The notes under the pieces were generated by a model. It did not search any database and was not told the DNA's origin. It saw nothing but the letters and a program-made list of their open reading frames with translations. Positions 1-6,381 of a DNA stretch of 8,537 nucleotides are shown here, in pieces. Both the position numbers and the translations under genes were made by a program. The stretch lies in the NCBI GenBank assembly GCA_964425215.1, contig CAYRLW010000082.1, forward strand, positions 1 to 8,537, given 5' to 3'. How positions within the stretch are numbered: the first letter of the stretch is position 1; every line of letters starts with the position of its first letter. Origin of the DNA: CAYRLW01 sp964425215. GTDB taxonomy: Bacteria > Spirochaetota > Spirochaetia > Treponematales > Breznakiellaceae.

Positions 1-1728
1 CTTTTCCGCTTCGCCTCCCCCAATATCCCCCAGGGCTTGGACGCAGGCCTCCAGCATCTCCTCCGAGTCGGTTTCTTGAAGGACCTTGATGAGTACCGGA
101 ACGGGCCGTTTATCCCGAATTTTTCCCAGGGCCCGAACCGCGGCGATCCGGAGTGCCGAACTGCGGTCCCCCAGGCGTTCCATCAGGGCTTCCACCGCCA
201 AGGGCGATCCTATACGGCCCAGAGCCCGGATTGCCTCTTCCCGAATTTCCGGATAAGGGTCCTCCAGCCGGGCCAGGATTTCCTCCAACGCCAGGTCTCC
301 GGTTTCCGATTCTATGGACCGCAGGGCCTGTTCCGCCCGGCTGGGGTCGCTGGCGGTGGCGATATCGTCCAGGTACGCGTAGGTTTTAAGGATCCCCGGG
401 TTAGCCAGGCGCCCAATGACAAAACCCATGGGCCGCTCACGGCCTTCGCGGACCCTGGAAAGCACGAGGGCTGAAAAAATCACCATGCCAATGGCTAACA
501 GCTGAACCACGTGAAAATTGCTAAAGAGGAGGTTCCCCATGGGTACGGAAACTCTGGAGAGAGCGTCCAGTAAAAAGCCCCCCACCAGGGACCCCCCGGC
601 GGATACAACCCCCACGATGGTCATGTACCAGGCCACAAAGGCGATCCTGTTACGGTTGGGGGATAGGGACAGCATCATCTGGTTAATACCCTCCCAAAAA
701 GCGGGGGCTAAAAGACCCGTGCCGATAGATATGAGGGGAAGCAGGTAGGTATAACTTCGATGGGTTAAAAAGAGGTACCCAATCCAGCTGATAACAAAGA
801 AACAGCCCATCACCACCACGGGTTTTCTTCCCCACTTGTCCATCACGATCCCCCAGAAGGGTGCACTGAGGACCCAGGTTAACTGGGAAATGACGAACAT
901 AATACCCAGCCATGTGTTGGGCGCTCCGACCGTCTGGGGGTTAACCACGTAGGGGGCCTGGAAGGGGGCGATCAGATTTATTGAAAAAATCGCGATTCCC
1001 ACGGCCAGGGAAAAGCGGATAAAGTTGGGATTTTTTAGGGGCTCCAGGGCGTGGATGGGGGAAAACTGGGCCTTTTCAAGGGGTTCCGGTTCGGGGATAA
1101 AAATATTAAGGATGATATCCGCCAGTCCCGTAAGACCACCTATAGAAAAAATAATCACGTAAATCCAAAAACGTCCGGGGCCGTCAAAAAAATCCAGGGT
1201 CATGCTGGCTAGGAAGAACCAAATGACGTTGATCACGTTTAAAATAGCCGATCGCTTAAGGAAAAAGGTACCCCGGATGTTTTCGGGGAAGATATCGGCC
1301 ACCCAGCTCCACCAACCGGCGGAACTGGCGTTCATAAAGATCCAGGAGATCGGAAGGGCTATCATGATGGCCCGGATCCCCCAGGATCGGTCACCGTGGG
1401 CCGCGGCCATAAAGGCGGAGGCGGCGATGAAGAGGGTTAGGAGCCGGTGGACCAGATGGATTCCTACAAAGAAGGGTTTTTTTCTGGGAGCGTAGCCGTA
1501 AATAAAAATAGAGGCCAGCTGGAACAGTCCGGACAGCTGGATTAAAGCGACCAGGGCCCCCAGGGTAGATGACGAGGCGCCTAATTCGTTTTGTAAAAAG
1601 ACGTTGAAAATGGGCTGGGGGGAACAGACAATTTGCCAAACCGTCGCCAACCCTCCGGTTAGGACGTTCAACCTCATGGCGGTGTTCAACTGCCGGAAGG
1701 AAAGTTTTTTAATGGAAGATTCAGCCAT
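1..1728 (-). CDS. MFS transporter with C-terminal HEAT repeats (3' end outside window)
   Basis: The minus frame is open from an ATG at 1728 to the left edge (576 codons, no stop), so the C-terminus is missing. I translated it by hand. Residues 25-424 hold about twelve hydrophobic segments with a long polar stretch (about 212-236) between TM6 and TM7, the major facilitator layout. The loop after TM8 has a good MFS motif A (GIVMDKWGRKPVVVMG, about 293-308), while the matching loop after TM2 is degenerate (GYAPRKKPFF). Such proteins move small solutes across the inner membrane; the substrate cannot be read here. From about 455 the chain becomes soluble and shows HEAT/PBS-lyase-like helical repeats: EEILARLEDPYPEIREEAIRA (482-502), then EALMERLGDRSSALRIAAV (513-531), then PVPVLIKVLQETDSEEMLEA (542-561), still continuing at the edge. 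HEAT arrays bind proteins, so a cytosolic scaffold or regulatory tail is inferred. An in-frame TAG at 1762-1764 limits the start; no Shine-Dalgarno sequence precedes the ATG. MFS identity is firm; the HEAT assignment is good. Confidence 0.9.
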   Translation of the reverse strand, partial: MAESSIKKLSFRQLNTAMRLNVLTGGLATVWQIVCSPQPIFNVFLQNELGASSSTLGALVALIQLSGLFQLASIFIYGYAPRKKPFFVGIHLVHRLLTLFIAASAFMAAAHGDRSWGIRAIMIALPISWIFMNASSAGWWSWVADIFPENIRGTFFLKRSAILNVINVIWFFLASMTLDFFDGPGRFWIYVIIFSIGGLTGLADIILNIFIPEPEPLEKAQFSPIHALEPLKNPNFIRFSLAVGIAIFSINLIAPFQAPYVVNPQTVGAPNTWLGIMFVISQLTWVLSAPFWGIVMDKWGRKPVVVMGCFFVISWIGYLFLTHRSYTYLLPLISIGTGLLAPAFWEGINQMMLSLSPNRNRIAFVAWYMTIVGVVSAGGSLVGGFLLDALSRVSVPMGNLLFSNFHVVQLLAIGMVIFSALVLSRVREGRERPMGFVIGRLANPGILKTYAYLDDIATASDPSRAEQALRSIESETGDLALEEILARLEDPYPEIREEAIRALGRIGSPLAVEALMERLGDRSSALRIAAVRALGKIRDKRPVPVLIKVLQETDSEEMLEACVQALGDIGGGEAEK

Positions 1729-1734
1729 AATTTT

Positions 1735-1740
1735 ATTGTA
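1735..1740 (-). promoter_or_regulatory. Possible -10 box of the MFS gene, leaderless or very short leader
   Basis: Reading the minus strand, TACAAT (one mismatch to TATAAT) lies six bases upstream of the ATG of the MFS gene. A transcript from it would begin at or next to the start codon, which fits the absence of a Shine-Dalgarno sequence. A -35 candidate is poor (TAGACG at about 1764-1759, 18-bp spacer, 4/6 match to TTGACA). This is a single short motif in an AT-rich patch, so chance is a real alternative. Confidence 0.25.
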
Positions 1741-1745
1741 GCGGC

Positions 1746-1756
1746 GGTCCAGGACC
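1746..1756. promoter_or_regulatory. 11-bp perfect palindrome upstream of the MFS gene
   Basis: GGTCC-A-GGACC is a perfect inverted repeat with a one-base centre, located 18 bp upstream of the MFS start codon and just upstream of the candidate -10 box. That position would suit an operator, but the arms are only 5 bp and do not extend further, so this is suggestive only. Confidence 0.2.
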
Positions 1757-1761
1757 TTCGT

Positions 1762-1779
1762 CTAGGAGTTTGCTAGGAG
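1762..1779. repeat. Short direct repeat at the edge of the assembly gap
   Basis: CTAGGAG occurs at 1762-1768 and again at 1773-1779, an 11-bp period. It is followed by GAGCCTGTCGGACTGG, which runs straight into the N run. The stretch is non-coding in the minus frame (it supplies the TAG that closes the MFS frame upstream). It could be the outer end of a repeated element that broke the assembly, a pair of regulator half-sites one helical turn apart, or chance. Confidence 0.3.
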
Positions 1780-1792
1780 CCTGTCGGACTGG

Positions 1793-1892
1793 NNNNNNNN
1801 NNNNNNNNNNNNNNNNNNNNNNNNNNNNNNNNNNNNNNNNNNNNNNNNNNNNNNNNNNNNNNNNNNNNNNNNNNNNNNNNNNNNNNNNNNNN
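1793..1892. other. Assembly gap: 100 Ns
   Basis: Exactly 100 unknown bases, the conventional placeholder for a scaffold join of unknown length. The plus-strand reading frame of the following receptor gene is open right up to the gap (PHIT precedes its first possible start), so the missing sequence probably includes the true start of that gene and perhaps an extracytoplasmic sensor domain. Distance and even adjacency of the flanks are not established. Confidence 0.97.
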
Positions 1893-1906
1893 TACCCCAC
1901 ATAACC

Positions 1907-3634
1907 GTGGCTTCGGAAGAGGAAATTGGGTTTATCGATCAATTTGTCAATTTTTTAAACTTTCGATTGTATAGCATCCTAGCCTTTCTCTGCGCCTTCA
2001 TCGGGTTGTATTTTTTCGCCCTTTGGATTTCCCATCCCTCGGATAAACCGAACCTTTGGTTTGCCCTCTCGTCTCTTTTTATCGCCTATTATTTTTTGGA
2101 AATGGGATCCCTCTATTCGTCCATCGATTTTACCCTGAATAGGGCGCTAGCCAAATCTTGTCTTTCCCTTTCCATGGCCGCTTTAGTCCTGTTTTTCGTA
2201 GATTTTCTTAAGCTTGCCCATCGTTCCGTGATCCTCTGGGCGGTGACTATCCTTTCCTTGGCCCTTACGGCGGGTTTTATCGCGGTCCATGGGGATCTAA
2301 TTAAAATTACTGGAATGTTTAATGTAAGCCTGCTTTTTGTTCAGCTGGTCATTTTGTACATTTCCATAAATACGGTGGTGGCCATAGTCCGGGGAAACAA
2401 GGAAGCCCTGCCCATCCTGTTTGGGGTGATCCTCGGGGTCGCCCTGGGGACCCACGATGTGGTCTACTCGATGATGGGTCTGCGTCCCTTAGCCTGGCTT
2501 CAAGGTCTAGGGTTTTTCGCCTTAAATCTTTCCCTTTTTCTATCTCTTACCATCCGATCCCAGCGGCTCCATAAAGAATTAAAACTTTTTGCCCAGGAAA
2601 TTGAAACAAAAGAAAAGAAACTGACCCAATACTTGGAAAAAATCGGGCAGACTACCCGGGATGTGTCCCTAATCACCAGCCAAATAGACGATTCATCCAA
2701 TAACGCTTCCAGCGCGGCGGAGGAACTGATCCTAGGAACCCGAAAGATCCAAAGCAACAGCCAACTGTATTCCGCCGCAGTGGTGGATTCCAAGGGTGCT
2801 CTGGAACACTTTAGCCGTTCGGTGAACCAGGTGAAGGATCAAGTGAACGCCCAAACCGAACTGGTTCGATCCGCGGTGACCTCCATCAACGTGGTGATGG
2901 AAGGGGTGGATAGCGTGGACGCCAACGTCCAAGAAACGGACCGTTTTGTCCGAAGTTTGGATGAGCGGACTACCGCTGGCTTACGTTCTTCCCATGGGAT
3001 GGGCGAAGCGATCGATAAAATAAAGGCCAGTTCCCAAGAAATAGTTTCCATCGTGGAAACCTTGGAAGATTTCGCGGACCGGACGAATTTATTGGCCATG
3101 AACGCCGCCATAGAGGCGGCCCACGCTGGTTCCAGCGGCCGAGGTTTCGCGATTATCGCGAATGAAATAAAAAATTTGGCCTCCGCTTCGTCGGAACGGG
3201 CAAGCCGCATACGGGATACGGTTAAGGAAATTGTCCTCCGTATTGGGGCTGGAGTTGATCTGAACGGGGAACTATCTTCTTCCCTTACGTCGGTTTTTCA
3301 GGATGCCGAAAAATTAAAGGCCAGTATGATAAAGGTGGACCAGTCCTTGCAATCCCAACGTCTAGCAACCGACGAACTTAGGAACCTTTTACAACGCCTG
3401 TCCGACGAGGCGGAACGAATAAATGCGGAAACCCAAGCTCAGGAAAACGAAGCTGAGAATTTCAATCGTAGAATCGAGGAGATGGTTCAAGCGTCCCGGG
3501 ACCTGGATTCGGCGATTACCCATATCGCCGGAGAAAACGACCGTATCGTAGGGACCATTAAAACGCTTACGGAGATTAGCGGTCGGGGCCGCCAAGCGGT
3601 GGAAAACCTGCATGAACTGCTTGAAAAGAGGTAG
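1907..3634 (+). CDS. 7TM-anchored methyl-accepting chemotaxis-type signal transducer (N-terminus probably lost in gap)
   Basis: GTG at 1907 is the first possible start after the gap, giving 575 aa, but it has no Shine-Dalgarno sequence and the frame is open upstream into the Ns, so a longer protein is likely. Seven hydrophobic helices are visible at about 21-41, 49-70, 83-103, 107-128, 137-161, 167-189 and 196-216, like the 7TMR-DISM membrane module, which usually follows an extracytoplasmic sensory domain. A long coiled coil then leads into an MCP signalling domain. Its hairpin tip is TNLLAMNAAIEAAHAGSSGR (393-412) followed by GFAIIANEIKNLA, with helical arms of roughly 150 residues on each side. 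MCP signalling domains act through CheW and CheA to set flagellar bias. The tip has His406 where enteric receptors have Arg, and Ser409-Ser410 instead of Glu-Gln. No NWETF-like CheR/CheB tether is present; the protein ends LLEKR. Signalling-domain identity is firm; chemotaxis versus another CheA-linked output is open. Confidence 0.9.
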   Translation: MASEEEIGFIDQFVNFLNFRLYSILAFLCAFIGLYFFALWISHPSDKPNLWFALSSLFIAYYFLEMGSLYSSIDFTLNRALAKSCLSLSMAALVLFFVDFLKLAHRSVILWAVTILSLALTAGFIAVHGDLIKITGMFNVSLLFVQLVILYISINTVVAIVRGNKEALPILFGVILGVALGTHDVVYSMMGLRPLAWLQGLGFFALNLSLFLSLTIRSQRLHKELKLFAQEIETKEKKLTQYLEKIGQTTRDVSLITSQIDDSSNNASSAAEELILGTRKIQSNSQLYSAAVVDSKGALEHFSRSVNQVKDQVNAQTELVRSAVTSINVVMEGVDSVDANVQETDRFVRSLDERTTAGLRSSHGMGEAIDKIKASSQEIVSIVETLEDFADRTNLLAMNAAIEAAHAGSSGRGFAIIANEIKNLASASSERASRIRDTVKEIVLRIGAGVDLNGELSSSLTSVFQDAEKLKASMIKVDQSLQSQRLATDELRNLLQRLSDEAERINAETQAQENEAENFNRRIEEMVQASRDLDSAITHIAGENDRIVGTIKTLTEISGRGRQAVENLHELLEKR

Positions 3635-3647
3635 ACTGGAGAACCCT

Positions 3648-3686
3648 GGGTCCCATCCAAAAACATCCGGTTTTTTGGATCAACCC
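3648..3686 (+). other. Hairpin between receptor and lipoprotein genes
   Basis: A perfect 9-bp stem pairs ATCCAAAAA (3655-3663) with TTTTTGGAT (3672-3680) around the loop CATCCGGT. An outer 4-bp stem, GGGT (3648-3651) with ACCC (3683-3686), closes it across a small internal loop. It lies in the 79-bp intergenic space, 28 bp before the lipoprotein ATG. No T-tract follows the stem, so it is not a textbook intrinsic terminator; attenuation, partial termination or an mRNA processing or stability element are alternatives. Confidence 0.4.
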
Positions 3687-3700
3687 AACCCAGCTCCAAA

Positions 3701-3705
3701 AAGGA
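3701..3705 (+). promoter_or_regulatory. Ribosome binding site of the lipoprotein gene
   Basis: AAGGA, within AAAAAGGAATTTTCCC, lies 8 bases before the ATG at 3714. This site, and the signal peptide that begins exactly there, decide against the upstream in-frame ATG at 3612, which would lie inside the receptor gene and add 34 polar residues before the signal sequence. Confidence 0.75.
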
Positions 3706-3713
3706 ATTTTCCC

Positions 3714-5651
3714 ATGAGACCATGGACGATAGCGGCTATTTGTCTAGGTACCCTGTGGTACGTTTCCTGCGTAAGCACCCCTCCTCCGGCTCCTTCCCCG
3801 TTAAACCCCGGGGCGGTTACCCCTTCTTCCTCCCCGGCGGAAAGTGCCGCGGTTCCTTCCCCGGAAAGCCCCTCCCCAGTTCCTCCTTCCCCATCTGGCC
3901 CAACGGTCGATACGACCGTGCTTCCGCCAACGGTAGCGGAAGCCCCCGTATCCTTGGCCGAACCTCCCCAACCCTTCGCGGAGGCTTCCCCCTCGATTCT
4001 GCCTCCCCCCGGGGCCTCTATTGTCCTGAATGAGCCCCGGCCCCTGGTTTCGGCCTTTCCCCCGGTATCGGCCCCGAAACCCGAAAAACCGGCCCCGCCT
4101 CCGCCCCAGGCCCCCGTTGTCGTGCCCGCTCCCAAGCCCTCCGCTGTGGTGGCGGAGCCTCCCGTTTCCCCCAAGCCGCCGGCTTCGGAAAGGGTAAAAC
4201 CTAAGAGTCCTGTTACGGAAAAAAAGCCTCCCATCCCTCCGCCCGACCGGCCGGTAGAGCTGGCTCCGGCACCCGCTCCGGCGTCCGTTGCCTCCCTGGG
4301 AATACCCTTGCCTCCGGTTCCCGAACGATCGGGCCCCGTGGTTCCCGATTCACCGGTCGTCTTTTCCAGGACCGCCCGGGCTACGGTGGGCCAACTGGTA
4401 GAGGTTCCGTTCAGAGGCGCGGGCTGGGTTTTTTTGGGGGAATTGGGTTCCCGAGCGGGGCTTCCCTACGACTCCCGCCGGCTTGACCCGGACGGTCAAA
4501 CGTTTATTTTTAGGGCCGAGGTGCCGGGTACCTATTCCTTAAAATTCTATAAGCAGGATTTTATCCAGGATTATATTTTAAACGATTACGTCCAGGTGGT
4601 CGTGGGCGAGGCTCCACCCGGGACCTCGATAGGCGGCTTTTCCCTTCCTGTCGATCGGGGCAGGGTAGTGCTGGAACCCCGCTGGCCCTCCACCGAAGCC
4701 GCCGTGACCCCCTCCGTTTCCTCCGGGGCGAATCTTACCGGGACAAATCCCGCGGGGACCGTCCCTGTTCCTGCCCTAACGAATACTCCGACGGCTGGGT
4801 CAGCGACTGCTCCCGCCGCTACTCCGGGAATCGCCCCTACTTCCACGGCCCCGATTTCCAGCCCCAGCGCTTCCTCCGCCGCCCCGGGTAACGGGGTGGC
4901 CACGGCCAAAACAGCCAATTCCACGGCATCTCCTGGAACCGGCGGTGCTTCCTTAGCCACAGGAATGGCCATCGGTACCCCCGGCACGGCCCCCGGCACG
5001 GCCCCCGGCACAATCGCTGGCATCACCGGGACGACCACCGGGACGACCGGCACGGCCGGCGGGGCAAGTACCAACACGGCAGGCGGGACAGCCCCCGCTG
5101 GAGGCGCCTCGGTACCCCCGGTTCCTCCTTTGCCTTCCCTTCCCCCCGTTCCGGTGATGGGAAGTACCGGCGGGTCGGGAATTGCCGTCCCGGCGGGTGG
5201 TACAGCTACGGGTGCCCCGGCGACGGCTCCCGCCGGTGGGGGGGGCGTTACGGCGAGCTCCACCGCCTCTGGATCTATTGCCGCGGGATCTCCTGCTACA
5301 GGGCCCTCTGCCGCAGGGACCTCTGCTACAGGGGCTTCCGGGGCCCCTATTTTACCGCCCAACTCGCTTCCCGAGGATTACCTTGGGGCCGCCCAAAAGG
5401 AATTGGACGCCGGACGGGTGGCCTCCGCTTTAGCGGTCTTGGACGGGTTTAGGGAAAAGTTTCCCGGGGGGAGCGATGAAGCCTGGTGGCTCTACGGTAA
5501 GGCCCTGGAAACCATGGGACCTAACCGGGATATAAAAGCGGCCCTGGGGTTTTACCAACGGTTGGTGGCCGAATACCCCCAAAGCCCCCGGTACGACGAT
5601 GCCCAAAAACGGATACTGTATCTTCAGAGGTATTATTTTGATATTCGCTAA
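3714..5651 (+). CDS. Large low-complexity lipoprotein with C-terminal TPR-like helices
   Basis: The start at 3714 is chosen from its ribosome binding site and signal peptide; the product is 645 aa. The N-terminus is MRPWTIAAICLGTLWYVSC, a short hydrophobic signal ending in Cys19 with a relaxed lipobox (YVS-C) of the kind spirochaetes accept, so it is probably lipid-anchored in the envelope. Residues 20-212 are a Pro/Ala/Ser-rich disordered spacer. About 214-299 form a compact beta-type domain (VFSRTARATVGQLVEVPF, then GWVFLGELGS, then GTYSLKFYKQDFIQDYILND) that may be Ig-like. Residues 330-550 are a second spacer rich in Ala, Gly, Thr and Pro with short peptide repeats (PGTA, TGTT, GxSAT). 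Residues 555-633 carry two TPR-like helical pairs (AQKELDAGRVASALAVLDGF; AALGFYQRLVAEYPQSP) as in BamD/YbgF-type envelope proteins. Its 3' end overlaps the nuclease gene. The design suggests reaching across the periplasm or peptidoglycan to hold a binding module at a distance. I cannot name a family; exact function unknown. Confidence 0.87.
   Translation: MRPWTIAAICLGTLWYVSCVSTPPPAPSPLNPGAVTPSSSPAESAAVPSPESPSPVPPSPSGPTVDTTVLPPTVAEAPVSLAEPPQPFAEASPSILPPPGASIVLNEPRPLVSAFPPVSAPKPEKPAPPPPQAPVVVPAPKPSAVVAEPPVSPKPPASERVKPKSPVTEKKPPIPPPDRPVELAPAPAPASVASLGIPLPPVPERSGPVVPDSPVVFSRTARATVGQLVEVPFRGAGWVFLGELGSRAGLPYDSRRLDPDGQTFIFRAEVPGTYSLKFYKQDFIQDYILNDYVQVVVGEAPPGTSIGGFSLPVDRGRVVLEPRWPSTEAAVTPSVSSGANLTGTNPAGTVPVPALTNTPTAGSATAPAATPGIAPTSTAPISSPSASSAAPGNGVATAKTANSTASPGTGGASLATGMAIGTPGTAPGTAPGTIAGITGTTTGTTGTAGGASTNTAGGTAPAGGASVPPVPPLPSLPPVPVMGSTGGSGIAVPAGGTATGAPATAPAGGGGVTASSTASGSIAAGSPATGPSAAGTSATGASGAPILPPNSLPEDYLGAAQKELDAGRVASALAVLDGFREKFPGGSDEAWWLYGKALETMGPNRDIKAALGFYQRLVAEYPQSPRYDDAQKRILYLQRYYFDIR
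4978..5048 (+). repeat. 12-bp tandem repeats inside the lipoprotein gene
   Basis: CCCCCGGCACGG is repeated at 12-bp period from 4978 (two full copies and most of a third, to 5011), encoding PGTA units. After a short break, ACCGGGACGACC is present in two perfect copies at 5025-5036 and 5037-5048, encoding TGTT. The period is a multiple of three, so gain or loss of copies keeps the frame and only changes spacer length. Confidence 0.8.
5286..5339 (+). repeat. 15-bp degenerate tandem repeat inside the lipoprotein gene
   Basis: Three successive 15-bp units (5286-5300, 5301-5315, 5316-5330) plus a partial fourth encode GSPAT, GPSAA, GTSAT, GAS. The units share a GG-NCCTCTG(C)-CA pattern with scattered changes, so they are an older duplication than the 12-bp repeats upstream. 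The repeat is in frame and lies at the end of the second disordered spacer. Confidence 0.7.
5625..5630 (+). promoter_or_regulatory. Ribosome binding site deciding a TTG start for the nuclease gene
   Basis: CAGAGG sits seven bases before the TTG at 5638, a normal Shine-Dalgarno distance. The only in-frame ATG (5599) has no such site and would put fifteen extra residues ahead of a signal peptide. The site lies inside the last codons of the lipoprotein gene, which suggests coupled translation. Confidence 0.6.
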
Positions 5652-6333
5652 AAAAAAGCGTCCCTTAAAACAGAGGGTCCCGCGAAATCTTAAACCTTTA
5701 GCCCTTTTTATTCTCCTTTGCAACACCGTTTTTTTTGTTCCGGCCTACTCCCCGGTTCCCGGAATAGATACGGGGAGAGTCTTTTCTCGGGATAGGGCGT
5801 TTGTTTTTACCGTTCGGGATACGTCCACGGAGTCCCGGGTAAAACTGTTTCGGGTCGATAGGGAAAAAATTACGGAAACCCGGGAGATCCGGGTGGCCAG
5901 TCTTTTACCGGCCCGGGTGGTCTCGGTGGTGGATGGGGATACGGTGAAGGTCCAAATCGATGAGCCCCGGCCCGCGGACCTAAAGTCCCGGGAAACGATC
6001 CGCCTTTTGGGGATCGACGCCCCGGAAAGCCGGCCCCCTCGGCCCAAGGGGTACTTTGGTAAAGAGGCTTCCAACTACGTAAAAGGAGCGCTGACTGGCC
6101 GTTTGGTGTATTTAGCCTTCGATTGGGACTTGCGGGACGTGTACGGCCGGCTCTTAGCGTACGTCTACGTCGCCGACGGGGATTGTTTTAACCTGGATTT
6201 GGTCCGACTAGGCTACGCCTACGCGTATATAAAGTACCGCTTCGCTTTTATGGACGAATTTACCCAAATGGAAGAGAGGGCTCGAAAGGAAAAGACAGGC
6301 CTTTGGGCCCATCTTCCCCAAAAAAAGCCATGA
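5638..6333 (+). CDS. Exported staphylococcal-nuclease-like (thermonuclease family) endonuclease
   Basis: With a TTG start at 5638 the product is 231 aa and overlaps the lipoprotein gene by 14 bp; an ATG at 5599 is the alternative. The N-terminus is a basic stretch (KKKRPLKQRVPRNLK) followed by a hydrophobic core (PLALFILLCNTVFFVPAYS), a signal peptide or signal anchor, so it acts outside the cytoplasm. Residues 40-90 are an extra N-terminal segment of unknown role. The SNase fold runs from about 91 to 226. The calcium and catalytic residues of the family are all visible: Asp101 (VVDGDT), Arg122, Asp127 and Glu130 (IRLLGIDAPES), and Arg171 (DVYGRLLAYVY), matching Asp21, Arg35, Asp40, Glu43 and Arg87 of S. 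aureus nuclease. The family cleaves DNA and RNA with Ca2+, so an active nuclease is expected, used for nutrient scavenging or for degrading extracellular DNA. The gene follows and overlaps the lipoprotein gene, and both products are directed to the envelope. Confidence 0.93.
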   Translation: MIFAKKKRPLKQRVPRNLKPLALFILLCNTVFFVPAYSPVPGIDTGRVFSRDRAFVFTVRDTSTESRVKLFRVDREKITETREIRVASLLPARVVSVVDGDTVKVQIDEPRPADLKSRETIRLLGIDAPESRPPRPKGYFGKEASNYVKGALTGRLVYLAFDWDLRDVYGRLLAYVYVADGDCFNLDLVRLGYAYAYIKYRFAFMDEFTQMEERARKEKTGLWAHLPQKKP

Positions 6334-6381
6334 GCGTGCCCACTCTAAACCCTTATTTTTTTTGATGTTATGCTTGGGTTC

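Noticed and set aside
37..474. 145-aa plus-strand frame at the left edge
   Set aside because: It is antisense to the HEAT-repeat part of the MFS gene, whose frame is continuous and gives recognisable repeats. The plus-strand product has no coherent composition.
3612..3713. Upstream ATG extending the lipoprotein by 34 residues
   Set aside because: It would start inside the receptor gene, has no ribosome binding site and would place polar residues before the signal peptide. The ATG at 3714 has both a good site and the signal sequence.
3680..4234. 184-aa minus-strand frame opposite the Pro-rich spacer
   Set aside because: Same cause: Pro codons (CCN) read as Gly (GGN/NGG) on the other strand, giving a Gly-rich shadow of the lipoprotein gene.
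4978..5048. Tandem repeats considered as a CRISPR array
   Set aside because: Units are 12 bp, contiguous, without spacers, and encode an in-frame peptide repeat in a disordered linker.
4586..5362. 258-aa open frame on the minus strand, rich in Ala, Val, Pro and Gly
   Set aside because: It lies wholly antisense to the lipoprotein spacer. GC-rich, stop-poor repeats on one strand leave the opposite frames open, and the translated product is low complexity with no domain. It is a shadow.
6334..6381. Possible bidirectional terminator between the convergent nuclease and ABC-F genes
   Set aside because: There is a run of eight Ts (6356-6363), and AACCC (6348-6352) could pair with GGGTT (6376-6380), but the stem is only five bases with a 23-base loop that contains the T-run. 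No convincing intrinsic terminator is present.
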